Below, piece after piece: positions 17,401 through 24,164 of a DNA stretch of 64,000 nt (position 1 is the stretch's first letter; every line of letters starts with the position of its first letter). Below the pieces are notes generated by a model. That model ran no database searches. It saw only the letters and a list, made by a program, of their open reading frames with translations, and was not told the origin of the DNA. Source of the stretch: DASZBX01 sp035943635 (GTDB taxonomy: Bacteria > Actinomycetota > Actinomycetes > Streptomycetales > Catenulisporaceae); NCBI GenBank assembly GCA_035943635.1, contig DASZBX010000064.1, positions 62,001 through 126,000 of the forward strand, given 5' to 3'. The position numbers and the translations under genes are program-made.

Positions 17401-18360
17401 GTCGTACTGATACGCCACCAGAGTGGAGCCCTGATCGCCGTTCGCGCCCACGGTGCCATCCAGCAGGCGCAGCCCTTCGACGCGGAAGCCGGCCGCCGTG
17501 TACCCGGTGTCCACGGCGATCCGGTAGCCGCCGGAATGCCGGACCTCGGTCGGTAGGCCGTCGTGGTCGCGTTCGATCACGATCCGGTTGCCGTGGCGAT
17601 CGCTGACAGCGGTCAGCGGCCGAACCTCGCCGGTCGCCGTCCGCTCGGCCCCGAGGGTGGTGAAATGCCAGGTCCGGCCGGTGGCCGAGTCCAGGATCCG
17701 GATCTCGTCGGCCTCCCGGTCCCAGGCCAGCGGGAGACGATCGCCCTCGGTGGGCAGCGTCGCGCCGCCCTGGGCGCGCGGGTGCGGGTACTCCAGGATC
17801 CGGCAGTCGTCATCGGCGAACCGTATGGTGTCCGGGCTGATCTGCACCCTGATGTCCAGGGTGCAGGACCAGCCCGGTCCGACCAGCCGTCCCCCGCGGT
17901 AGTGGGACGCGTACGCCCGCCGCAGAACCAGCGAGAGCACTCCCGGCAGGTCCACATCCGTCTTCGCGGCCACGTACTGGCCGGTGACCACGTCCACCGG
18001 CTCGCCCGCCTTGCCGCACCCGCCGACACCGTTCGTCCCGACCGGATCGCCACCCGGCACCGGATCAGCGGGCGGCGCCAGATCCCCCGGGTTCCTCGCA
18101 CCCGGCGCCGAGACCGGATCAGTCGGCGCTCCGCCCGGCATCACGTCCCCGGGCGGCACATCCCCGCCACCCCCGTTCATCACACCCTTGACATTCTGGG
18201 TGATGCCGTCCTCGGCGGTGTTGATGTCGTTGGCGTTGTCGGCAACGAGGTCCGCGGTCTTGTGGGTGAAGGATTCCAGCAGCGGCCCGACCTTGCCGCT
18301 GATCGCATCCGTGGTGTCCTGGATGAAACCCCTGACTATAGGAACCAGCGAGTTACCCAC
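14428..18360 (-). CDS. RHS/YD-repeat polymorphic toxin (1310 aa)
   Basis: N-terminal helical segment (MGNSLVPIVRGFIQDTTDAI), a Gly/Pro linker, then the DUF6531-like entry (CGKAGEPVDVVTGQYVAAKT, near residue 113), about 30 YD repeats (for example YDPHGRLVAVVDGTG), and the RHS core end (DYNTNRYYDSATGRYNTPDP) before a variable C-terminal domain of about 114 residues beginning NPRLQNIIDRLYKGVGNPQR. That tip (RIGDGTAMAATNHEV, EARDHITKTSELSRA) is the probable toxin, of unassigned activity. There is no signal peptide; the short helical N-terminus suggests type VII-like export. The GTG start has only a weak RBS. The immunity gene overlaps by 4 nt. Confidence 0.9.
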   Translation of the reverse strand: MGNSLVPIVRGFIQDTTDAISGKVGPLLESFTHKTADLVADNANDINTAEDGITQNVKGVMNGGGGDVPPGDVMPGGAPTDPVSAPGARNPGDLAPPADPVPGGDPVGTNGVGGCGKAGEPVDVVTGQYVAAKTDVDLPGVLSLVLRRAYASHYRGGRLVGPGWSCTLDIRVQISPDTIRFADDDCRILEYPHPRAQGGATLPTEGDRLPLAWDREADEIRILDSATGRTWHFTTLGAERTATGEVRPLTAVSDRHGNRIVIERDHDGLPTEVRHSGGYRIAVDTGYTAAGFRVEGLRLLDGTVGANGDQGSTLVAYQYDPHGRLVAVVDGTGVPFVYEYDAADRIVAWMDRLGYRFEYSYDQAGRVIRTAGEDGYLSGSFSYDPGNTVTAYCDSLGHATEYHYDRRGRIVKIVDPLGRENITEFDGYGRALSHTDPLGNTTDYSFDENGDPLQIVRPDGTRISAQYNAMRQPISVTNPNGATWVNEYDESGNLRCTTDPAGALTRYAYTDRGALAAMTDALGHPTTIAVNPAGLPLAFTDALGATWALARDARGRITAVTDPLGATTTTRWDGADNPVSRTSPDGSVQTWEWDANGGLVGHTDRAGGRTRFEYGPFSTVSARTDPDGARYTFAHDTERRLTSVTNPSGASWTYDYDAAGNLTGEQDFNGRQLTYQHDAAGLLVRRVNGAGQAVVLVRDALGQVVEQRIGEDRSAVFEYDPNGALRRAAGVGGEVFFTRDALGRVTAEGPAGRVLASEYDLLGRLTTRTTPGAVLSSWQYDPVGNPLALSTGPARPQGAAYGQIGFGHDAAGRETHRWLGSQVALTNEWDRLGRLTSRRVLGVEGTAQARTSRILHERAWTFRPDGAPLSVADTHCGLRRFDLDPVGRVTAVSAADWTQAYTYDAIGNLTRAADSRAADSATAGPRTVTGTLLRQAGRTSYEYDGQGRLVRAVRRTLSGGHKVWSYTYDAHDRMTEATVPSGDRWRYQYDPLGRRTAKQRFDPDGTPVEQVRFVWDGTRLAEQEHSAAGHDVLATTTWDYEPDSWTPVTQHRRVFARTSQELIDHQFHAIVTDLIGTPTELVDLGGRIAWRRTAGLWGDPGSGPAPAPSPTAGIPDADPSWCPLRFPGQYHDTETGLDYNTNRYYDSATGRYNTPDPLGLAPSPNNYGYVANPVYWRDPLGLAPAAGNPAPVPQVDNPRLQNIIDRLYKGVGNPQRIGDGTAMAATNHEVLGGNLVEARDHITKTSELSRAIENTLAADEIRVKGGKKIPNPKTPRDTEVANDLRTAIDDAQNGRYQGYQNYPGLAVDCP

Positions 18361-18609
18361 AGCCCATGAACCCCCGGATCGACTGGAGACGCAGTGATGT
18401 TCCCGATGTCACTGCATCACGATACTGACTTCCGGCAGTCTACTCGCGTATCACTGTACGAGCCGAGCCCTCCGGCGAAGATGCCCGCGCAGTATGACTG
18501 GGCATTTCAATAGACTTTGAGCCATTCCCGGTAACCGGTGGTGGCGCTGCGTGATCGTCGGCGTGGATCCGCTTGTCCGGTCCAGCATGTGATGCGTCGT
18601 CAACTGAAT

Positions 18610-18665
18610 GCGGAGCCCTTGGTAAGAGATCTATCGACCAAGATCTATCTCTGCAAGGACTCCGC
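18610..18665 (+). promoter_or_regulatory. Inverted repeat in the transposase leader
   Basis: GCGGAGCCCTTG (18610-18621) and CAAGGACTCCGC (18654-18665) pair with one mismatch, ending directly at the transposase ATG (18666). The only purine-rich RBS-like sequence (AAGGAC) is inside the 3' arm, so read-through transcripts could fold and hide the start, a common way IS elements limit transposase. Confidence 0.5.
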
Positions 18666-19511
18666 ATGCCCAGTGTCACATACTCCTGCGTGCTCCAGGT
18701 ACGTCCGTCCACCGTGATGTTCCTCGCCCGTCTGCTCCAGCAGCGCCGCGAGGTGATCGGCACCCGGGCCGGGCGCCGCGCCCTCTCGCCCTGGTCGCAG
18801 GCCGTGCTCGTGCTGCGCTGGTTTCTGGACGGCACCCGGATCAAGCAGTTGGCGGCGGACAACGCGATCGGGGTCTCGACCTGCTATCGGCACCTGCACG
18901 AGGCGGTCGCGGTGCTCGCGTTTGCAGCCCCGGACATTCACGAGGCGCTGATGGCCGCCGTTGCCTTCGGTGCCACCCACATCAACCTCGACGGCACCTT
19001 GATCCACACCGACCGGCTCGCGGTGAAAGGCCCGAACAGCGCGGACCTGTGGTGGAGCGGGAAGCACAAGTGCCACGGCGGCAACATCCAGGTGCTGTGC
19101 CTGCCCGACGGGTTTCCGATCTGGGTCTCCGAGGTGCGCCCGGGCCGCGAGCACGACACCACCTGCGCCAAGGCGGCAGCCGGCCTGCTTCCCGCGCTCG
19201 AAGCCCTCGAGGCCGAGCATCGGACACCGACACTGACCGACCTCGGATACCTCAACCTCAGCCCGGCGATCCGGCACCCGCACAAGAAGCCCAAAGGCGG
19301 CGAACTGACCGAGGAACAGAAGGCGTACAACGCCGTGATCCGCGGCGTACACGGCATCGGCGAACGCGCGAACGCGCTGCTCAAAGAGACGTTCCACGCC
19401 CTCGCACTCGTCAGCCTGAGCCCGACCCGCATAGGAGGAATCGTCAAAGCCGCGCTCGTCCTACTCCACCTCGAACACAACCGGCCCCTGCCCGGCGGCT
19501 ACCCTGCGTAA
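18666..19511 (+). CDS. IS5-like DDE transposase (281 aa)
   Basis: ATG 18666 (MPSVTYSCVLQVRPSTVMFL) is just downstream of AAGGAC. The protein has an N-terminal helix-turn-helix region (LAADNAIGVSTCYRHLHEAV) and a DDE_Tnp_4-like catalytic core: INLDGTLIHTDRL (first Asp), SEVRPGREHDTTC, TLTDLGYLNL (second Asp), and NAVIRGVHGIGERANALLKE with the Glu. Length matches IS5-group elements of about 1 kb. No frameshift is seen, so it may be active. Confidence 0.85.
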   Translation: MPSVTYSCVLQVRPSTVMFLARLLQQRREVIGTRAGRRALSPWSQAVLVLRWFLDGTRIKQLAADNAIGVSTCYRHLHEAVAVLAFAAPDIHEALMAAVAFGATHINLDGTLIHTDRLAVKGPNSADLWWSGKHKCHGGNIQVLCLPDGFPIWVSEVRPGREHDTTCAKAAAGLLPALEALEAEHRTPTLTDLGYLNLSPAIRHPHKKPKGGELTEEQKAYNAVIRGVHGIGERANALLKETFHALALVSLSPTRIGGIVKAALVLLHLEHNRPLPGGYPA

Positions 19512-19536
19512 CGAGCGCTTACCGGGAAAGGCTCAG

Positions 19537-20136
19537 TGCGCGGACCCGGCCTGCGCCGCAGACCTGTCGGCCACCCCGGTCGGCGCGCCGTGCCCGCAGT
19601 GCAATGCCCGTGCCGTCTACAACATCACGATGATGGCCATCGCGGTCACGCACGCCTACGTTCCTCGACGGGCCGTAACCCCGTCGCCGGCCGCGTCCTG
19701 GACCGTGAAGTGGGCTGGGGTGGTGCGGGGCCTGCACTTGATCGACGCCGGTTACAGCGGCACTGCGACCTCCCCGGATTGGGCCGCGGCGATGGTCCAG
19801 TTCTGCGAGGACTGCTACCACCTGCAGGACTGGATCAAGAGCGACCCCGCCGTCTCCCCATCAGTACAGGCTGCCGTGCGCCCGTTCCTGGACTCGGGTG
19901 CCGCACCCTGCATCAATATGGCCGCGGACGTGATCAACACGTCCAAGCACCGCACCCGTAATCGGGGCGCCCAAGCCCGGGCGACACTGGTGGAGCTCGC
20001 CGACTCCGACGCCGTGACCATCACCGTCGAGTCCGTGTACGACGGTGTGACCACGTTGTGGGATGGCCAGGCCATCGCGCGCCGCTCTGTGGCCGAATGG
20101 CTCACGTTCTTCGCCGCCCAGGGACTTCGCCCCTAG
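19537..20136 (+). pseudogene. 5'-truncated gene for a zinc-ribbon hypothetical protein
   Basis: Reading continuously from the IS right end, the frame encodes CADPACAADLSATPVGAPCP QCN, that is two Cys pairs like a zinc ribbon, upstream of the first possible ATG (19630). It continues as LHLIDAGYSGTATSPDWAAA, MVQFCEDCYHLQDWIKSDPA and ends in FFAAQGLRP. The zinc ribbon belongs to the protein but has no start codon, so the IS insertion seems to have removed the 5' end. A shorter product from ATG 19630 (168 aa) could still be made. Family unknown. Confidence 0.55.
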
Positions 20137-20532
20137 CCGACCAGCCATGTCGCGACGGGGAGAAGGTTCGGGTCACCTCCTGCGTCCGGGTAGTCGTGGA
20201 TGGCCTCGGTCTGTTCCCTCAAAGCCGCGACGGCGCCAGGTCTGGCCAACGAGAACTGACTTTCAGCATCGGCTCCCAGCCACCATCCGGTCGGCTTGGT
20301 GTGCGGCGCGGTGGTGGCGACTAGGTGTACCTAGCTGAGGTGCAGCGGGGCGTGGCCGGGACGGTTGCGGCGCAGCCGTCCGGTGGTGGAAACGGTGTTG
20401 CCGTCCTCGTGTGGCCCGACGAGGGGCTGACGGAGACAAGGTGGTGATCTTCCCCAGGGGTGCATCGGGTTTCCCGGGGTCGGGGTCGCGGCCTGCTTCG
20501 GGGTCAGAGTTCTCGTTCTTGCTCTCCTGGCA

Positions 20533-20577
20533 GCAAGGCCCGTCGCTGCCTGGGGGGAAGGCAGCGACGGGCCTTGC
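20533..20577. terminator. Perfect 19-bp hairpin
   Basis: GCAAGGCCCGTCGCTGCCT (20533-20551) is exactly complementary to AGGCAGCGACGGGCCTTGC (20559-20577), loop GGGGGGA. No U-tract, as is usual in high-GC actinomycetes. It is the strongest structure in the otherwise featureless 20137-20693 gap and probably ends transcription of a neighbouring gene now lost or truncated. Confidence 0.65.
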
Positions 20578-20693
20578 GCGAGCGGGGAGGTGTCACTGGC
20601 CGCAGCGGCAGGGGGCGTGGGGCAGCTTCCCCGTCTTGCCGTGTCGGCGGGTCCGGCCGTGTCGCGGATGTGCCGTGGGCTCGGACGTCACGC

Positions 20694-21251
20694 TCACGTG
20701 CAGGTGATGATAAGTCCTGTGAGGGCATTGCAGGTGTGGGTGATGGTGTTGTTGGCGGTGTTGGAGTCGGGGGTGGTGCTGGAGACGGTGATGGTGATGG
20801 TGTAGGTGCCCAATGCGAGGAGCGAGACGCTGTACTGGAGGCCGAGTTTGATCAGATCGCCTTGGATGCGGCGGTGTCCCCAGAGAGGATTGTCGGTCGC
20901 CATCCTCATGATGATCTTCTTGATTTCCCGCGCGGTGGAAGGGCGTCCGGGTTTCCTTCGTGCTGGGTAGTCCCATTTTCGGGCGAGCAGTCAGCGGTGT
21001 CAGGCCAGGAGTGTCGCGGGGCTGATGGGGAAGACTTCGGCCGAGCGTCGGCGGGGGATGAGGGAGGAGAGGGCGGCGAACCAGAACCGGTCGGCCGGTT
21101 CATAGCGCACCGTGGTGATCTGGCGACGCAGGACGGTGTTCTCATGGCGCAGCACGAGAAGCTCGGCGTCCTTAGACACATCGTGGCGCGCGACGGTGGC
21201 CAGCGCACTGAGGAGTTTGCGGGTGATCCGATGGGCGAAGGTGATCAGCAT
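20694..21251 (-). pseudogene. Integrase-core transposase remnant fused to a DUF11-like tail
   Basis: The start (MLITFAHRITRKLLSALATV, LVLRHENTVLRRQI, RFWFAALSSLIPRRR) is the N-terminal part of an rve/IS-type transposase. Two in-frame stops follow at about 20997 and 20988 where TGG and CGA are expected, then the same frame continues (LLARKWDYPARRKPGRPST, MATDNPLWGHRRIQGDLIKL). At about 20830 the similarity ends and the frame runs into SLLALGTYTITITVSSTTPD and NTANNTITHTC, the end of a secreted DUF11-type repeat protein. This is a fossil fusion of two broken genes. Confidence 0.7.
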
Positions 21252-21299
21252 CCCACGATGCTCTCAAGACTAGGGGAGGAGAGGAGCAGCTATGTCTCA

Positions 21300-21331
21300 A
21301 TCGCCCAGATTCGTATTGCCGAGCCCCACAG
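21300..21331. repeat. Dispersed 32-bp repeat, copy 1
   Basis: ATCGCCCAGATTCGTATTGC followed by CGAGCCCCACAG. A second copy at 56170-56201 in the same orientation matches at 29 of 32 positions. The intervening 35 kb and the position beside decayed transposase DNA suggest an insertion-sequence end. No gene is seen in 21252-21568. Confidence 0.6.
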
Positions 21332-21568
21332 CTTGGACTGACATCCGGCGAGCGCTTTTCAGGCGGCGGGAACACCGATGCAGGTGCGGTCGCCGAGCGC
21401 CTGAGAGTACCTGTGCGTGAACAAGGCCAGGCTCAACGGCCGGCGCTACTTCCATCGGCGTCGGCGGACCGGTGGGTGTCGGTTTGCTGGTCGCAGCGGT
21501 ACGGTCCCAAGGCCAAGTACCGGTCAGAGCTGAGTAGTCGGGGCCGGCGGGGTCGACTTCGTGAGTGT

Positions 21569-22411
21569 TTACTCGCTGGGGCGGTAGTCGGTGTCGAGGT
21601 AGAAGGTCGTCGTATAGTCGATGAGGCGTAGCACGCCTGTAGCCGCGTTGCTCTCCTGGATCACTGGGGCCAGGATTTCTGTGCACCGGGCGCGGCGTTG
21701 CCGGATCTCGCCGTGAACCCAGGGCTCATCGACGTCCTTGAGCATCAGGATATTGAGAGATGCCGGTTCGCCCAGCTCCCGCTTGTAGGTGGCGAGGTCG
21801 TTGGCCAGTCGGACGGCGACGACTGCTTCGGCCATCGCCGCAGTGAGCATCTCGATCTTGGGGAGAAGTTCGGTGTTCTCGGATGCGAGCCAGATGGTCG
21901 AGCGAATGAAGGCGCTACCGATGGTGAATGCATAGTCGAGGTACTCTGCCACGCTGGGCGCGGGTGACCCCGCGGCTAGGGCGAGCGCGGCGTCGCGCTC
22001 CCACATCAATGCCGTCAGCAAGCGGTCCAGTGTGCCGATCCAGAGATCACTCATGGCGTCGAACAATGGCTTGCGGGTCAGTTCGTCGCGCAGTTCGCCG
22101 AGGACGGTTTCGGTTGGTGCACCCGGGTCGGGGGCGGCACCTGCGGCGATGTCGAGGAGGCGGGGTACGTCGAGCGGGGCCTGTTCCACGAGGTCATCGA
22201 TATGGAAGACCCAGAGGGCGGCTTGGCAGCCCGCGAGAAGTTCCCGCGGTTCGAGCCACGGGCAACAGAAGGTGTGAGTCAACGCCACCGGCAGCACCAG
22301 ATCCAGGTTGACGACTGTCGGGATTGGAGCTGCCCATTTCTGAAGTGATCGCGCCACCTTCAGCGTGGTCGCCCCTGCGGCCGCGCTCGCGACCGGGTCC
22401 GGCATGCTCAT
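21569..22411 (-). CDS. Class I terpene synthase (280 aa)
   Basis: Two class I motifs are present: the Asp-rich WVFHIDDLVEQ (Asp72, Asp73, Glu76; DDxxE) and the NSE-type LANDLATYKRELGE (Asn204, Thr208, Glu212). These bind the Mg ions that ionise a diphosphate. ATG 22411 (MSMPDPVASAAAGATTLKVA) is preceded by GAGAAG; ATG 22405 is equally possible, and the frame upstream is not conserved-looking. The gene diverges from the GGPP synthase, class II cyclase and P450 operon, so its likely substrate is the bicyclic diphosphate made by the class II enzyme. Product unknown. The short length is normal for bacterial enzymes. Confidence 0.85.
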   Translation of the reverse strand: MSMPDPVASAAAGATTLKVARSLQKWAAPIPTVVNLDLVLPVALTHTFCCPWLEPRELLAGCQAALWVFHIDDLVEQAPLDVPRLLDIAAGAAPDPGAPTETVLGELRDELTRKPLFDAMSDLWIGTLDRLLTALMWERDAALALAAGSPAPSVAEYLDYAFTIGSAFIRSTIWLASENTELLPKIEMLTAAMAEAVVAVRLANDLATYKRELGEPASLNILMLKDVDEPWVHGEIRQRRARCTEILAPVIQESNAATGVLRLIDYTTTFYLDTDYRPSE

Positions 22412-22982
22412 GGTCTTCTCGCCGGCAGCGCATTGATTCGCGTGCTCGCGGATATGGTTCGCGACAGACCCGAATCCTCGGTCTGTTGTTGCCTGAGCGG
22501 GGCTGCCATGATCCCCACTATGGGGGAGAAGTGCGCGCCGCGCCACTACTCTCGACGTGACTCTCGACGTGTTCGTGGTCACGCTTTCAGTGAGCCCTGA
22601 TAACCCCATGGCTACCAATGTGGCTGGTGGAGCGGATGGGGCAGCGACAATGACCTTGGAGTTACGGCCGCATTAATTTTGAATTGGCATACTTGTGTTC
22701 AGTGTTCGAATACGGGAGTGTCCATCCGGGATGCCTTCGAGTGCGGCCGCGATCACCGTAGATCAGCGTGTAGCCATCCCTCACGGCCCAGACCCTTCCA
22801 TGGTGCGAAGGCGCGTGCGGTCCCCTGGGGACCACGCGTGGATTGAATGTCTCCGATCGAAAGGCTGACTGTCGACTCCGCCAGGTATGGCGGCGCAGAT
22901 CCTGATGCGCCCCTGCGGATCGATGCGATGCCCCATGTCCCCATGCCCGATCGTTTCTTTTGCGTGAGTGGAGTTAAGTGTG
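22412..22982. promoter_or_regulatory. Divergent promoter region of the diterpene cluster
   Basis: This 571-bp gap separates the class I synthase from the biosynthetic operon. It contains an AT-rich part around 22670-22710 and a palindrome GGTCCCC-T-GGGGACC (22819-22833) within partly symmetrical flanks (CGCGTG...CACGCG). No pathway-specific regulator is encoded nearby. I see no coding sequence. Confidence 0.5.
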
Positions 22983-24020
22983 ATGACTGCCGGCACCTTG
23001 GCGGTGGAGGAGCACCATGGCGCGGCCCTGCTCGGACGGATGCGCGATGAGGTCGAGCCGCGGATGCGCGCGGCGCTGACCGGGCTTCCGGTCGCCTTGC
23101 GGCACATGGGCGGCTATCACCTGGGGTGGTGGGACGAGCGAGGAACCGCCCGGCACGGGGCGGGGGGCAAGGCCGTGCGCGCGGCCCTGGTTCTTGCGTC
23201 CAGCAGCGCGTTGGGCGGCGATGGCGCCGCGCTGGCCGGGGCCGTCGCCGTTGAACTGGTCCACAACTTCACGCTGGTGCACGACGACGTGATGGACCGC
23301 GACTCCCTGCGCCGGCACCGGCCCACGGTCTGGGCCGTCTTCGGAACCGCGGACGCGATCCTGGTCGGCGACGCCTTGCAGGCGCTGGCAGTCAGAGTTC
23401 TGGCTCAGGACCGTCACCCGGCGGCGCTGCCGTCGCTGGACCGCCTGGCCGACTGCATGATCGAGCTGTGCGAAGGGCAGAGCACTGATTGCGCTTTCGA
23501 GCAGCGCGCCGACATCACCGTGGCGCAGTGCGAGGCGATGGCCATGGGGAAGACCGGCGCTCTGCTCGGCAGCGCCTGCGCCATCGGCGCGCTGTACGCG
23601 GGCGCGGCGCCGGCGCAGGTGACGGCACTGGACGCGTTCGGGCGGCGACTGGGCCTGGCTTTCCAGCTCATCGACGACCTGCTGGGGATCTGGGGTGATC
23701 CGGCGGTCACCGGCAAGCCCGTGGGCGCAGATCTGGTCGCCCGTAAGAAGTCGCTGCCGGTGGTCGCCGCCTTGACGTCGGGGACTGCGGCCGGGGAGGA
23801 ACTTGCCGCCCTGTACCACGGCGATCTGCCGGTGGACGTCGCCGACGTCGCGCGCCTGGCGGAGCTGGTGGAACGTGCGGGCGGACGCGCGTGGGCGCTG
23901 AGTCAGGCCGCCGAGCACAGCGCCGCGGCCCTGGTGCACCTGCGGGCCGCGGTGCCCGACGACGAGCGGGCTCACGATCTGCTCACCTTGGCCGACATGC
24001 TCACCCGAAGGAACCGGTGA
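22983..24020 (+). CDS. Polyprenyl diphosphate synthase, probably GGPP synthase (345 aa)
   Basis: First Asp-rich motif LVHDDVMDRD (Asp101, Asp102, Asp105; DDxxD) and second LIDDLLGIWGD (Asp231, Asp232) followed by TGKPVGADLVARKKSLPVV are diagnostic of trans-prenyl chain elongation enzymes. ATG 22983 (MTAGTLAVEEHHGAALL) is chosen; the GTG 15 nt earlier overlaps the ribosome binding site GTGGAG. It condenses IPP with allylic diphosphates; C20 product is inferred from the neighbouring diterpene cyclases. It is the first gene of the operon, with the class II cyclase 144 nt downstream. Confidence 0.9.
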   Translation: MTAGTLAVEEHHGAALLGRMRDEVEPRMRAALTGLPVALRHMGGYHLGWWDERGTARHGAGGKAVRAALVLASSSALGGDGAALAGAVAVELVHNFTLVHDDVMDRDSLRRHRPTVWAVFGTADAILVGDALQALAVRVLAQDRHPAALPSLDRLADCMIELCEGQSTDCAFEQRADITVAQCEAMAMGKTGALLGSACAIGALYAGAAPAQVTALDAFGRRLGLAFQLIDDLLGIWGDPAVTGKPVGADLVARKKSLPVVAALTSGTAAGEELAALYHGDLPVDVADVARLAELVERAGGRAWALSQAAEHSAAALVHLRAAVPDDERAHDLLTLADMLTRRNR

Positions 24021-24164
24021 CCGCGGTGAGCGACCCGGTGACCTTTGCGGGCGCCGCCTGGCCCGGCGCGAAAGCACCTCGCGGCCAGAGCACAGCCGAT
24101 CACTTCACGTCCGTCACATCCTGACCGGTCGGCGCTGAAACGCCACGAGAGAGAGGACTTTCCC

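Larger units (their letters stand above)
18518..19535 (+). mobile_element. IS5-like insertion sequence, apparently intact (1018 bp)
   Basis: Terminal inverted repeats TGAGCCATTCCCGGTAA (18518-18534) and the complement of TTACCGGGAAAGGCTCA (19519-19535) match at 16 of 17 positions. The single transposase gene fills the space between. No matching target duplication is seen in the flanks (CTT versus GTG), which may mean a rearranged target. The right end abuts a zinc-ribbon gene that lacks its start. Confidence 0.75.

Noticed and set aside
14218..18369. Long plus-strand frames opposite the first RHS gene
   Set aside because: They are complementary reflections of YD repeats (VGVG/RRR-rich) and have no RBS or domain.
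20590..20805. Plus-strand frame ending in repeated GVG/VMV codons
   Set aside because: It is antisense to the DUF11-like tail and its threonine-rich repeats; not a gene.
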